Positions 8,702 through 17,717 of a stretch of DNA of 64,000 bases are shown piece by piece. This DNA is from an uncultured Acidimicrobiales bacterium (lineage in GTDB: Bacteria > Actinomycetota > Acidimicrobiia > Acidimicrobiales > Bin134): NCBI GenBank assembly GCA_951813555.1, contig OX638344.1, positions 3,163,076 through 3,227,075 on the forward strand. The letters are read 5' to 3'. Made by a program: the position numbers and the translations under genes. The notes beneath the pieces were generated by a model that made no database searches, was not told where the DNA came from, and worked only from the letters and a program-made list of their open reading frames with translations. Numbering within the stretch: the stretch's first letter is position 1; each line of letters begins with the position of its first letter.

Positions 8702-10039
8702 TCACAGTCTGAGCTTGGCGTCCAGGTGCTCGGCCAAGGCGTGGATGGCCACCCGGTCCTGGTCCATGGTGTCGCGGTCGCGCACGGTGACGGCCCGGTC
8801 GTCCAGGGTGTCGAAATCCACGGTCACGCAATACGGCGTGCCGATCTCGTCTTGGCGGCGATAGCGGCGCCCGATCGACTGGGTGACGTCGTAGTCGGTC
8901 ATCCACCGGGGCTGGACCAGGCCCAGCACCTCTTCGGAAACCGCCTGGAGCTCGGGCTTTTTCGACAGGGGCAGCACCGCCACCTTGTAGGGGGCCAGTC
9001 GGGGGTGGAGCCGCAAGACCGTGCGGGTCTCCCCTCGCACCTCCTCAGTGTCGTAGGCCGCCAGCAAGAACGCCATCATCGTGCGGGTGGCCCCCGCGGC
9101 CGGCTCGATCACATGGGGTGTGTAGCGCTCGTCGGCCTGCTGGTCGTAGTAGTCCAAGTCGACGCCGGAGTGCTTGGCGTGCTGGGTGAGGTCGTAGTCG
9201 GTGCGGTTGGCAATGCCCTCCAGCTCGCCCCACCCCCAGGGGAACAGGTATTCCACATCGGCGGTGCCGGCCGAATAGTGGCTGAGCTCGTTGGCGTCGT
9301 GGGGCCGCAGCCGCAGCTTGTCGGCAGGTATTCCGAGGCCGGTGTACCAGTCCATCCGGGCACCGCACCAGTATTCGAACCACATGGCGGCCTCGTCGGG
9401 GGGCACGAAAAACTCCATCTCCATCTGCTCAAACTCCCGGGTGCGGAATATGAAATTGCCCGGGGTGATCTCGTTGCGGAACGACTTGCCGATCTGGGCA
9501 ATGCCGAACGGCGGCTTGTTGCGCGCGGTGTTCAAAACGTTGGCGAAGTTGATGAACATGCCCTGGGCGGTCTCGGGCCGCAGGTACACATCGGCCCCGG
9601 CGCCCGCCACCGGGCCGGCCTGAGTGCGGAACATCAGATTGAACTCCCGAGCCTCGGTGAACTGGCCCCGCTGGCCGCAACTCGGACAGGCCTCAGGGTC
9701 TTCCAGCTGATCCTCGCGGTGGCGAGTACCGCAGTTGCGGCAGTCCACCAGGGGGTCAGTGAAGTTGGTGAGATGGCCCGATGCCCCCCACACCTCAGGG
9801 GGCGACAGGATGGAAGCGTCGAGGCCGACCACATCGGTGCGGAGCTGCACCATGGTCCGCCACCAGGCGTCCTTCACGTTGCGCAGCAACAGCACGCCCA
9901 GCGGGCCATAGTCGTAAGCGCTGCGGAACCCGCCGTAAATCTCCGCCGACTGGTACACGAACCCCCGCCGCTTGCACAGGTTCACCACCTTGTCCATCAC
10001 ATCGTCGCCCACACTCTCGACGACATCACCGCTGCTCAT
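8702..10039 (-). CDS. glyS: Glycine--tRNA ligase, homodimeric class II type
   Basis: The 445-residue enzyme charges tRNA-Gly. It has the N-terminal [16 protein letters not shown] segment, class II motif 2 around [25 protein letters not shown], and a four-cysteine zinc-like insertion (CRNCGTRH and CPSCGQRG). The C-terminal anticodon-binding domain starts near [13 protein letters not shown]. This is the alpha2 form used by Actinobacteria, not the alpha2-beta2 form. The ATG at 10037-10039 is clear. It is followed closely by the ppdK-like gene. Confidence 0.95.
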   Translation of the reverse strand: MSSGDVVESVGDDVMDKVVNLCKRRGFVYQSAEIYGGFRSAYDYGPLGVLLLRNVKDAWWRTMVQLRTDVVGLDASILSPPEVWGASGHLTNFTDPLVDCRNCGTRHREDQLEDPEACPSCGQRGQFTEAREFNLMFRTQAGPVAGAGADVYLRPETAQGMFINFANVLNTARNKPPFGIAQIGKSFRNEITPGNFIFRTREFEQMEMEFFVPPDEAAMWFEYWCGARMDWYTGLGIPADKLRLRPHDANELSHYSAGTADVEYLFPWGWGELEGIANRTDYDLTQHAKHSGVDLDYYDQQADERYTPHVIEPAAGATRTMMAFLLAAYDTEEVRGETRTVLRLHPRLAPYKVAVLPLSKKPELQAVSEEVLGLVQPRWMTDYDVTQSIGRRYRRQDEIGTPYCVTVDFDTLDDRAVTVRDRDTMDQDRVAIHALAEHLDAKLRL

Positions 10040-10108
10040 GGCCCGCAGGCTACCGGCCCCCGCCGACAGTCCTGATACCGAAAACGCCCCGTCTTGAGGC
10101 GCACAGCC

Positions 10109-10822
10109 CTAGGAATAGGCGTTCGACGCGCGGAGGCGGCGTTCTAGGTGGTGTTCCATGGCGGTGGTGGCCAGGTGCTCTACCTCGCCGGTGGCGGGTG
10201 ACGGAGGCTCGGCCAGTGCGACGCTGAGGCTGCCGCCCAGCACCATCCGCATCAGATCCAGCGCATCGGGAGACAGCGGGGAACCCCGTCGGCAGCTGCG
10301 GCACAGCACGCCGCCGCTGCCGTAGTCGAAGAAAACCAAGTCGCCGGTCTCCCCACACGATGCGCACCCGCCGACCTCGGGACCCACTCCGTCGTGGGCA
10401 AGGAGCTTGAGGTAGAAGGCGGGCACCACCAGCGGGGAGTCGCCTGCGTCCAGGGCCCGCAGCCCGCCGAGCAGCATCCGGTACAGCGCGCCGTCAGGCT
10501 CCCGGTCGACCCCCACCTGGTCAACCGCTTCCAACATGGCCATGGCCTTGCCCAGCCGGTCCAAGTCCTCCCGAACCGTCCGGAACTGGTCCACCGACTC
10601 GGTCTGGGTCACGATGTCGAGTTCGCTTCGCCCCCGGTGGAGCTGGAGCTGCACATGGCTGGTGGGCTCGAGTCGCCCCCCGAACCGGCTGCGGGTCTTG
10701 CGGACTCCCTTGGCCACCGCCCGCACTTTGCCGTGGCCGCGAGTGCAGAACACCACGATGCGGTCGGCCTCGCCCAGCTTGTAGGTGCGAAGCACGATTC
10801 CGTGGTCTCGGTAGAGGCTCAC
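10109..10822 (-). CDS. recO: DNA repair protein RecO
   Basis: RecO loads RecA onto SSB-coated single-stranded DNA in the RecFOR pathway. This 237-residue protein has the N-terminal OB fold (YRDHGIVLRTYKLGEADRIVVFCTRGHGKVRAVAKGVRK), a helical middle, and a zinc knuckle made of CASC and CRSC. The GTG start is at 10820-10822. It lies 52 bp downstream of uppS on the same strand, the same order (uppS near recO near era) as in mycobacteria. Confidence 0.92.
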   Translation of the reverse strand: MSLYRDHGIVLRTYKLGEADRIVVFCTRGHGKVRAVAKGVRKTRSRFGGRLEPTSHVQLQLHRGRSELDIVTQTESVDQFRTVREDLDRLGKAMAMLEAVDQVGVDREPDGALYRMLLGGLRALDAGDSPLVVPAFYLKLLAHDGVGPEVGGCASCGETGDLVFFDYGSGGVLCRSCRRGSPLSPDALDLMRMVLGGSLSVALAEPPSPATGEVEHLATTAMEHHLERRLRASNAYS

Positions 10823-10874
10823 CGCAACTAGTCTCCCACCCTCTCGCCCTGGGAGAGGCGCACCGGGTCGGCCT

Positions 10875-11651
10875 TTATCTCACCCGGCCGAATCGACGGT
10901 CGCGGTGCTGGTACTCGGCGATGGCGGCAAACAGGTCGTGGCGGGTGAAGTCGGGCCACAGCACATCGGTGAACACCAACTCGGAGTAGGCCAGCTCCCA
11001 CAGCAGGAAGTTGGAGATCCGGTACTCCCCCGAGGTGCGGATGATGAGGTCGGGCTCGGGCATCTCCTGTTCGTACAGATGGCGGGCGATGGTCCGCTCG
11101 TTGATCCTGCGGGCTGGGATCCGCTGGGCGGCGATCTGGCGCACCGCGTCCACGATCTCAGCCCGTCCGCCGTAGTTGAAGGCCACCGCCAGCGTCATCC
11201 GCGTATTGTGCTGAGTGAGCTCGATGGCTTCGTCCATCTCCTTGATCAACCCCGAGGGCACCCGCCAGTCGCGGCGTCCCACAAAGCGGATCCGCACCCC
11301 CATCTCATTCAGCTCGTCGCAGCGCCGCCGCAGGATGGTGCGGTTGAAGTTCAGCAAGAAGCGAACCTCGTCGTCGGGGCGGTTCCAATTTTCGGTGGAG
11401 AAGGCGTACACCGTGAGCCACTCGATTCCCAGTTCCAACGCGGCCTCTATCACGTCGAACAAGGCGTGTTCGCCCTGTTCGTGGCCTTCGGTGCGGGCCA
11501 TGCCCCGCTGCTCGGCCCAGCGCCCGTTGCCATCCATGACACAGCCGACATGGCGGGGGATTCGATTCAGGTCAAGGCCATGGCCGGACACGCCCACACC
11601 TGCACGGTACTCCCCCGCGAGCACCGACAGGGTGCGGGAGAGGGCGATCAT
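10875..11651 (-). CDS. uppS: Isoprenyl (undecaprenyl) diphosphate synthase
   Basis: This cis-prenyltransferase extends allylic diphosphates with isopentenyl diphosphate to make the lipid carrier for cell-wall synthesis. The 258-residue protein has the signature CVMDGNGRWAEQRG with the catalytic Asp, the FSTENWNRP motif, and the C-terminal EPDLIIRTSGEYRISNFLLWELAYSE block. The ATG at 11649-11651 is chosen; the longer open frame beyond it runs into the divergent helicase gene, whose start lies 48 bp away, and has no homology. Chain length (C50 or C55) cannot be told from sequence alone. Confidence 0.93.
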   Translation of the reverse strand: MIALSRTLSVLAGEYRAGVGVSGHGLDLNRIPRHVGCVMDGNGRWAEQRGMARTEGHEQGEHALFDVIEAALELGIEWLTVYAFSTENWNRPDDEVRFLLNFNRTILRRRCDELNEMGVRIRFVGRRDWRVPSGLIKEMDEAIELTQHNTRMTLAVAFNYGGRAEIVDAVRQIAAQRIPARRINERTIARHLYEQEMPEPDLIIRTSGEYRISNFLLWELAYSELVFTDVLWPDFTRHDLFAAIAEYQHRDRRFGRVR

Positions 11652-11699
11652 TGCCGATACACCCCACCTCTTTCGCTGCATGGCGGTAGCGTCGAGACA

Positions 11700-13583
11700 A
11701 TGCCGGAGAACACCGGGGTCGAGAAGGCTCTGGAGACGGCCGTCTCTTCGCTGGACGGCGGCGGGGAGCGGCGACCCGGGCAGCGGGACATGTGCGAGGC
11801 GGTGGCCGAGGCGATGGACTCGGGGCGCCATCTTGTGGTGGCCGCTGGCACCGGAACCGGCAAGTCTCTCGCCTACCTGGTGCCGCTGGTCATGGGTGAG
11901 GGCCCGTCGGTGGTGGCCACCGCCACCAAGACCCTCCAAGACCAGTTGGTCGACAAAGACCTACCCCAGCTGGTCGATGCTCTGGGCCTACCGGTGCGAT
12001 ACGCCGTGCTAAAGGGCCGGTCCAACTACCTGTGCATCCAGCGGCTGAAGGAGCACATCGAAGACGAGCAGCTGAGCCTGGACATCTCCGACGGCCCCAG
12101 AGCGGAGATCTCCCGGCTGGCCCTGTGGGCCCAGCAGACTGACACCGGCGACCGGGCCGAGCTCGACTTCGAGCCCTCTCATGCCGCCTGGGATGCCCTC
12201 AGCGTCTCGGGCCGGGAGTGCCCGGGGGCCCAGCGGTGTCCTTCGGGATCGAGTTGTTTCGCCGAGAAGGCCCGTCACCGCGCCGATGTCGCCGACATCG
12301 TGGTGGTGAACACCCACCTCTATTGCCTGCACCTGTTCAGCGACACTCCGATCCTGCCCGAGCACGACACCGTTGTCATCGATGAAGCCCACGGCTTGGA
12401 GGACATCGTGTCCGATACCGCCGGGCTGTCGCTGACCGGGGGACGATTCGACGAATTGGCCCGCAGCATCCGAGCTGTAGTGGCTGAATCAGCCGCCGCG
12501 GGCGACCTTGAGGACGCCGGGATCCGGCTGCGGGAAGCCCTGGCCCCATTCCGGGACAAGCCGCTCCCTGCCCCTCTCCCTGATGAACTCCAGGGCGCGG
12601 CGGTGCTGGCCCGGGGCCGGGTAGAGCAGGCCGCGGCCGAGTTGCGGGCCATTCCCGATGATGCTCCTGGCGAGGCGGGGGCCCGCAAGCTGCGGGCCGT
12701 GCTGGCCACCGGGGCTTTGATGGAAGATCTGGGCCGGGCAGTGGAGGCCAAGTCAACCGAGGTGGCCTGGGTATCGGGCACTGAGTCGTCGCCTGCCTGG
12801 CGGATAGCACCTATCCAACTGGGCAGGCTGCTGTCCGAACGGCTGTGGGAGCACACCACGGCGGTGCTGACAAGCGCCACCATCCCCATGAACCTGGGTG
12901 AGGTTCTGGGGCTGGAGCCCGAAGAGCACCGAGCCATCGACGTGGGCAGCCCCTTCGACTTCGAGACCAACGGGCTGCTGTATTGCGCCAAACATCTACC
13001 AGACCCCCGCAACCCCGGCTACGAGCCGGCTGTCCACGAGGAGATGGCCGCCCTCATCGAGGCCGCCGGAGGCCGGACCCTGGCCCTGTTCACCAGCTAC
13101 CGGGCCATGGACCGGGCCGCCGAAGCGCTGTCGGCCCAGCTTGACTTCCCGATCTATACCCAGCGCGATCTGCCCAAGCCCGAGCTGCTGCGGCGATTTG
13201 CCGCCGAAGTGGAGAGCTGCTTGTTCGCCACCATGAGCTTTTGGCAGGGCGTGGACGTGCCCGGCGAGTCGCTTTCGCTGGTAACCATCGACCGGCTGCC
13301 GTTCCCCCGGCCCGACGACCCCCTGCTGGAGGCTCGGCGGGAACGCTACGGAAGCGAGGCTTTCCGGCTCGTCGATCTGCCCCGGGCCGCCACCCGGCTG
13401 GCTCAGGGCGCCGGCCGGCTTATCCGCCGCGGCGACGACCGAGGCGTGGTGGCAGTACTCGACTCCCGGATGGCCCGGGCCGGCTACCGCTGGGAACTGG
13501 TACGGGCCCTTCCCCCCTTCCACCGCACCGCCGAGCGCGACCGGGCCGTCACCCTGTTGCGAACGATCCGCGACGGCCTCTGA
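11700..13583 (+). CDS. dinG: DinG/XPD-family ATP-dependent DNA helicase
   Basis: The 627-residue superfamily 2 helicase has Walker A AAGTGTGKS at 48-56 and the DEAH box in VVIDEAHGLEDI. Four cysteines are spaced as an iron-sulfur cluster (SNYLC, then REC, QRC, SSC), as in DinG and XPD. The C-terminal motif VI region contains QGAGRLIRRGDDRG. It would unwind DNA with 5'-3' polarity and remove D- or R-loops. The ATG at 11700 is the first start that matches the family. It is divergent from uppS and converges with era, whose stop lies only 1 nt beyond. Confidence 0.88.
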   Translation: MPENTGVEKALETAVSSLDGGGERRPGQRDMCEAVAEAMDSGRHLVVAAGTGTGKSLAYLVPLVMGEGPSVVATATKTLQDQLVDKDLPQLVDALGLPVRYAVLKGRSNYLCIQRLKEHIEDEQLSLDISDGPRAEISRLALWAQQTDTGDRAELDFEPSHAAWDALSVSGRECPGAQRCPSGSSCFAEKARHRADVADIVVVNTHLYCLHLFSDTPILPEHDTVVIDEAHGLEDIVSDTAGLSLTGGRFDELARSIRAVVAESAAAGDLEDAGIRLREALAPFRDKPLPAPLPDELQGAAVLARGRVEQAAAELRAIPDDAPGEAGARKLRAVLATGALMEDLGRAVEAKSTEVAWVSGTESSPAWRIAPIQLGRLLSERLWEHTTAVLTSATIPMNLGEVLGLEPEEHRAIDVGSPFDFETNGLLYCAKHLPDPRNPGYEPAVHEEMAALIEAAGGRTLALFTSYRAMDRAAEALSAQLDFPIYTQRDLPKPELLRRFAAEVESCLFATMSFWQGVDVPGESLSLVTIDRLPFPRPDDPLLEARRERYGSEAFRLVDLPRAATRLAQGAGRLIRRGDDRGVVAVLDSRMARAGYRWELVRALPPFHRTAERDRAVTLLRTIRDGL

Positions 13584-13584
13584 T

Positions 13585-14556
13585 CTACAGATCGGGCCTG
13601 GCCATGGACCCCGGTCCGTAGCCGAAGCGGTCGAGCATCTCGGGGCGGCGCTGCCAGTTCTTCTCCACTCCCACGCGCAGTTCCAGGAACACCCCCTCGG
13701 GGAGCTGGGCCCGGGCCGCTATGCCCACCTCCTTGAGCACCGACCCTTTCTTGCCGATCACCATGGGCTTCTGCGACTGCCGCTCCACCAGAATCTCCAC
13801 CCTGATGCGGGGCCACTCCCACTCAGTCACCGCCACCGTTATGGAGTGGGGCAGCTCCTCACGGGTCACGGCCAAAAGCTGCTCGCGAACCAACTCGGCC
13901 ACCCAGCGAGCTTCGGGCATGTCGCTCACCATGTCGGCCGGATACAGCGGCGGGCCGGGGGGCATGAGCTCGCACAGCCGCTCCACCAGGGCGTCCATCC
14001 CTTTACCGGTGCGAGCCGAAGTGGGGAAGTACTCGGCAAAGCCCAACTCTCCGGCCGCGGCCAGCTGGGCCACCACCTTGGAGCGGGGAGCGGCGTCGAT
14101 CTTCGTCACCACCACGATGGAGTCACCGCTGAGCCGCTCGGCGATGAACCGATCGCCCTGGCCCAGCGTCTGGGTGGCGTCGATGCACAAACACACCACG
14201 TCCACATCGACGGCCGCGTCGGCCGCAGTGGCATTCAGCCGCTCGCCCAGCGCAGTTCGCGGCTTGTGGATGCCGGGGGTGTCCACAAACACCACCTGCA
14301 CCTCGTCGCGGTGCAGCACGCCTCGAATCGCGTGCCGAGTGGTCTGGGCCTTGTCGGACACGATGGCCACCTTGGTGCCCACAATGGCGTTCACCAGGGT
14401 GGACTTGCCCGAATTGGGCCGCCCCAGCAGGGTCACAAACCCCGACCGGAAGCCCTCCCAGGGGCTTTTGTCACCGGCTATTTCCGTATCCGGTGCCGCC
14501 CCCTTGTCGACCACGACATCCAGACTACCCGCCAATTGCCGCCGCCAATCCGCCAT
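13585..14556 (-). CDS. era: GTPase Era
   Basis: Era binds 16S rRNA and is needed for 30S maturation. The 323-residue protein has G1 GRPNSGKS at 45-52, G3 DTPG in VVFVDTPGIHKP, G4 TKID, and a C-terminal KH domain with QSQKPMVIGKKGSVLKEVGI. An N-terminal extension of about 35 residues precedes the GTPase domain. ATG 14554-14556 (MADWRRQL) is preferred over an upstream ATG that would overlap smpB, which starts divergently at 14577. It converges with the dinG-type gene. Confidence 0.94.
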   Translation of the reverse strand: MADWRRQLAGSLDVVVDKGAAPDTEIAGDKSPWEGFRSGFVTLLGRPNSGKSTLVNAIVGTKVAIVSDKAQTTRHAIRGVLHRDEVQVVFVDTPGIHKPRTALGERLNATAADAAVDVDVVCLCIDATQTLGQGDRFIAERLSGDSIVVVTKIDAAPRSKVVAQLAAAGELGFAEYFPTSARTGKGMDALVERLCELMPPGPPLYPADMVSDMPEARWVAELVREQLLAVTREELPHSITVAVTEWEWPRIRVEILVERQSQKPMVIGKKGSVLKEVGIAARAQLPEGVFLELRVGVEKNWQRRPEMLDRFGYGPGSMARPDL

Positions 14557-14576
14557 CGGCGGGGTACTTTGAGCAA

Positions 14577-15074
14577 ATGTCCAGGACCAAGCCGGGATCA
14601 ATCGACGAACAGGGGCGCACCAAGGTGGTCGCCACCAATCGCCGCGCCCGGCGGGACTACGAGATTCTCGAAGAGTACGAGGCCGGCCTGGTGCTGGTGG
14701 GCTCGGAGGTGAAGTCGCTCCGGGAGTCCAAAGTGACGCTGACTGAGTCGTTCGCCCGCATGGCCGACGGCGAGCTTTGGCTCCAGTCGCTGCACATCGC
14801 CCCTTACTCCCACGCTGGCGGCTCCGCCGGCCACGATCCTGACCGGCCCAAGAAGCTGCTGTTGCACCGGGGCGAGCTGAACCGCATCAAGGCCCGACTA
14901 GAACAGGACCGCCTGACGATGGTGCCCCTTTCGCTCTACTTCAAACAGGGCCGGGCTAAGGTGCTGCTCGGCCTGGCCCGAGGCCGCCGCCGAGCCGACA
15001 AGCGCCAGGCCATCGCCGAACAAGACGCCCGTCGCGAAGCCCGCAACGAGATGGGGCGAGCGGCCCAACCCTGA
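14577..15074 (+). CDS. smpB: SsrA-binding protein SmpB
   Basis: SmpB delivers tmRNA to stalled ribosomes in trans-translation. The 165-residue protein has the conserved VVATNRRARRDYEILEEYEAGLVLVGSEVKSLR N-terminus and the LLLHRGELNRI block. The C-terminal basic tail (GRRRADKRQAIAEQDARRE) reaches the decoding centre. The ATG at 14577 is the family start. Its RNA partner ssrA is encoded 2 kb downstream on the same strand, separated by two minus-strand genes. It converges with the oxygenase gene, with 3 nt between stops. Confidence 0.95.
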   Translation: MSRTKPGSIDEQGRTKVVATNRRARRDYEILEEYEAGLVLVGSEVKSLRESKVTLTESFARMADGELWLQSLHIAPYSHAGGSAGHDPDRPKKLLLHRGELNRIKARLEQDRLTMVPLSLYFKQGRAKVLLGLARGRRRADKRQAIAEQDARREARNEMGRAAQP

Positions 15075-15077
15075 AAA

Positions 15078-15950
15078 TCAATCCAGCAGGGTGTCCAAGC
15101 GAACTCGCTCTAGCTCGGCATTTTCGTGGGCGGGGAGGACACGCCCGAAGAGCTGTCGGGTGCGCTCGACGCGCCCGATCACACCGGGCTCGGGGGTGTA
15201 GGCCAAGATGGTGGTGTGGCGGGGCCGCGATGTCTCCCCCACCCTGGTCACCCGGTGCATCGAGAAGCGGCCCATGAATATCTGGAGGTCGCCGGGACGA
15301 AGATCCAGGGTCTTCACCCCGCGTCGCCCTCCGGCCAGCACATCGGCGATAGCACCGAACCCCTCGTCGTCGGCCGACCGGATTCCGGGCGCGTACTCGA
15401 ACATGCCACCCTCGTCGGCAGGCTGTACCAAAACGGTGACGGTGAACTCGTTGGTGTCGAAGTGCCAGGTGAGCTGTTGGCCCGGATCGCAGACGTTGGT
15501 GACCAGCCGGGCCAGCGGATCGTCGTAGCAATACAGCGCGGGGATCTCCAGGCAATCGGCAACGAAGCGAGCCACCTCCGGACACTGAAACAGCATGTCG
15601 GTGGCGGATTCCTGATCCCAGGCGTCGCCGGGAATGAAGCCGCTGGTGCGCTCGATGAGGGTGTTCACGGGGTGATCGGCCGGATAGTCGGGGTTGACGG
15701 CGGTGTGGAAGTACGGATTGATCACCTGGGTGGAATAGTGGGTGGCGTGCTTGCGCTCGTGCACCTCATCGTTGAGCAACTCCACCGCCTCGGCCCGTAC
15801 AAAGCCGCTGAGCACGGCACAGCCCTCGGCCCGCAAGCCGGTCCGGGCACCGTCCACAATCGCGATATACGACGCCGAGGTCGGATCATCGATAGGAAAT
15901 GCCTCCAGATCTACCAAGTCGGCCAATTCGAAGGGCGGGGTCGGTTTCAT
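15078..15950 (-). CDS. Fe(II)/2-oxoglutarate-dependent oxygenase (BesD/HalD-like fold)
   Basis: The 290-residue protein has a jelly-roll iron site: the HxD pair is in TWHFDTNEFTVTVLVQ and the distal His is in MGRFSMHRVTRVGE, followed by the 2-oxoglutarate-binding Arg in SRPRHTTILAYT. The layout recalls the amino-acid halogenase/hydroxylase group around BesD. Halogenases replace the Asp with Gly or Ala, and here the Asp is kept, so hydroxylation is more likely. The substrate is unknown. Its ATG overlaps the stop of the upstream dehydrogenase by one base, so the two form an operon and may work on one small-molecule pathway. Confidence 0.7.
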   Translation of the reverse strand: MKPTPPFELADLVDLEAFPIDDPTSASYIAIVDGARTGLRAEGCAVLSGFVRAEAVELLNDEVHERKHATHYSTQVINPYFHTAVNPDYPADHPVNTLIERTSGFIPGDAWDQESATDMLFQCPEVARFVADCLEIPALYCYDDPLARLVTNVCDPGQQLTWHFDTNEFTVTVLVQPADEGGMFEYAPGIRSADDEGFGAIADVLAGGRRGVKTLDLRPGDLQIFMGRFSMHRVTRVGETSRPRHTTILAYTPEPGVIGRVERTRQLFGRVLPAHENAELERVRLDTLLD

Positions 15951-16900
15951 CACACCTCCCAGTGGGGTATCCAGTCTCCGTCGAGTTGCAAGCAGACCTC
16001 GGCGTCGTCGGCAATGCGCCGGGCGACGCACAGCTCAGGCGCATCGGCGCCGTAGCGCTGTGCGGCGCGCTCGAACGCCCTGCGGGCCGCCGCGATCATG
16101 GGCAGGTTGGCGCCCACGCTCGGCTCAAGCTCGCCGATCAAGCCCAAGTCCTTGAGGCACAGCCCGAGAGAGAACGACGGGTCGTAGTGGCCGGCAAAGA
16201 TGCTGGGGGCGTCGTGGCGGGCCACAAAGCTGTCGCCGACGCTGTTGCAGATGGCCTCCCACAGCGTTCGCAGCTCCACGCCGTTGGCCACACCCACCGC
16301 GAGCCCCTCTCCCAGCGCGGCCGCAGCGACGAACCACAGCTGGTTGGTCACCAGCTTCACCACGTTGCCGGTGCCCAGCGGCCCGCACTCCAGCACCGTG
16401 CCGAGATGGCTCAGAATTTCTCGGGCCGCGGCCACCGGTTCGGGATCGCCCCCGGCGAACACGGTGAGCTCCCCCCGGCGGGCACCGTCAACCGCTCCGG
16501 TCACTGGAGCATCCACCACCGCCACCCCCTCCGGGGCGGCCGCGGCCAACTCCACCACCACCTCCCGTCGGTTGGTGGTGAGGTCCACCCACACCGAGCC
16601 CTGCTTCATGGCGGCCAAAACGCCGTAGGGCCCGGCCATCACCGCTTCCACTTGGTGGGGCGCCGGCAACGACGTCAAGAAGAAGTCGGCGTCGTCCGCG
16701 CACTGGCGGGCCGACTCCCCCGCCACCGCCCCGGCCTCGACCGCAGCAGCCAACGCCTCCTCGCTGAGATCGAACGCTGTCACCCGATAGTCCGCGGCCA
16801 CTAGCCGCCGGCACATGGGCCCGCCCATCGTCCCCAACCCAACGAAACCAACCCGCAGTTGAGCCTCCTCTGATCCGGGCACTTCGCCCTGCCCGGCCAT
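15950..16900 (-). CDS. 3-hydroxyisobutyrate dehydrogenase-family NAD(P)-dependent reductase
   Basis: The 316-residue protein begins with a Rossmann motif GFVGLGTMGGPM and has the beta-hydroxyacid dehydrogenase family blocks: DAPVTGAVDGARRGELTVFAGGD, the catalytic Lys in GNVVKLVTNQLWF, and KDLGLIGE near the C-terminus. It would oxidise a beta-hydroxy acid or reduce the semialdehyde. The exact substrate (3-hydroxyisobutyrate, tartronate semialdehyde or other) cannot be decided. It is the first gene of a two-gene operon with the 2-oxoglutarate oxygenase, joined by an ATGA overlap. Confidence 0.78.
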   Translation of the reverse strand: MAGQGEVPGSEEAQLRVGFVGLGTMGGPMCRRLVAADYRVTAFDLSEEALAAAVEAGAVAGESARQCADDADFFLTSLPAPHQVEAVMAGPYGVLAAMKQGSVWVDLTTNRREVVVELAAAAPEGVAVVDAPVTGAVDGARRGELTVFAGGDPEPVAAAREILSHLGTVLECGPLGTGNVVKLVTNQLWFVAAAALGEGLAVGVANGVELRTLWEAICNSVGDSFVARHDAPSIFAGHYDPSFSLGLCLKDLGLIGELEPSVGANLPMIAAARRAFERAAQRYGADAPELCVARRIADDAEVCLQLDGDWIPHWEV

Positions 16901-17049
16901 TGGCGAGAAATCTAGCCCAGAATCCCCGCAGAATCAGTTCTCTTGTCGGAGGCAAAACCCGGAACGCGACGACCGAGGCCGCCAAATCCAGCGGATCGCT
17001 GTCAGGCTGAGCCGGTATCATTGCGGGGCACCTTGACAACTGTGCACAC

Positions 17050-17435
17050 GGGGCTGATCGGTTTCGACGTTGGGACCGGGGGCTGCGCTGTGCGACCCGA
17101 GTTGCTCAGACTCGCAAAACGGGGCAACCAACTAAGCGGCAATGACCGTGAACTTCTCGCAGCCTGATCTTTCTGGCCTAGAGAAGCACCGCGACCGGTA
17201 ACGGCACGCGGGGCCGGTCCACCGCAGCCCGGCAACAGAAGCGGTGGAGACAGTAGGGACAGACCACTGACGGCGGGAAAGACCGCTGACCCCGAGGAAC
17301 AGACTCGGTGGCGGGCTCCCTAGCGGGGGCCACCCGACCCGGCGACGCAGCTGCCATCGACGCCGCACACCGGGAATGGTCGTATCACAGTCAGACACCG
17401 CCCAGCGGACGGGGGTTCGATTCCCCCCAGCTCCA
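17050..17435 (+). ncRNA. ssrA: Transfer-messenger RNA (tmRNA)
   Basis: The 386-nt RNA rescues stalled ribosomes together with SmpB. The 5' end GGGGCTGATCGGTTTCGAC is the diagnostic tmRNA start and its first seven bases pair with CAGCTCC at 17428-17434. The T-arm GGGGGTTCGATTCCCCC is present, and the discriminator A is at 17435. CCA is not encoded. The tag reading frame runs 17114-17167 and gives AKRGNQLSGNDRELLAA, resuming at GCA and ending with a hydrophobic LLAA protease degron and TGA. The 3' end is also the left boundary of a probable integrated element. Confidence 0.95.
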
Positions 17436-17436
17436 C
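17419..17436 (+). other. Putative attachment site in the ssrA 3' end
   Basis: GATTCCCCCCAGCTCCAC at the tmRNA 3' end recurs with a single mismatch at 25234-25251 (GATTCCGCCCAGCTCCAC) in the same orientation. The ssrA 3' end is a known integration target for tyrosine-recombinase elements, so these are read as the two ends of an inserted segment of about 7.8 kb. No integrase gene is visible. Confidence 0.55.
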
Positions 17437-17547
17437 ACCCTCAGAGCGGGCACGCTCGACCAACAGCTCGGCCCAGTCCTGCATCGCCGCCTCATCGACG
17501 GCCTCGTCCGCCGGCACCGCCGGCATTTCATGATCAGTCACCGACAT
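17428..17547 (-). pseudogene. N-terminal remnant of an IS256-type transposase
   Basis: From an ATG at 17545-17547 the frame encodes 40 residues, including DWAELLVERARSEGVEL, which by recollection matches the N-terminus of actinobacterial Mutator/IS256 transposases. The match stops exactly inside the tmRNA 3' end; beyond that the frame only translates the T-arm. No catalytic residues or terminal repeats are present, so this is a dead fragment. The assignment is from memory of the family and is tentative. Confidence 0.4.
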
Positions 17548-17717
17548 GATCTTTCCCGGCCCACAGCACCCGGCCGCTGACCCTCAGATCACGCCCGATA
17601 CACAAAATTCCCGAGTGTCTGACAGACCCGCGGTGAGGCACTCAACTAGAAAGCCACCGCCAAACAGGCGGGGCATGTAGCGCAGAGCCATCCCCGCCGG
17701 TGCTGCCACCCACACAA
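17548..17717. other. Non-coding stretch inside the island
   Basis: I see no gene, RNA or clear repeat in these 170 bases between the transposase remnant and the broken lipoprotein gene. Confidence 0.5.

Noticed and set aside
6046..8712. Very long plus-strand open frame opposite dnaG and ppdK
   Set aside because: It is the antisense of two clear genes in high-GC DNA and has no family-like sequence; the same holds for other long antisense frames such as 7817-10075 and 48514-49773.
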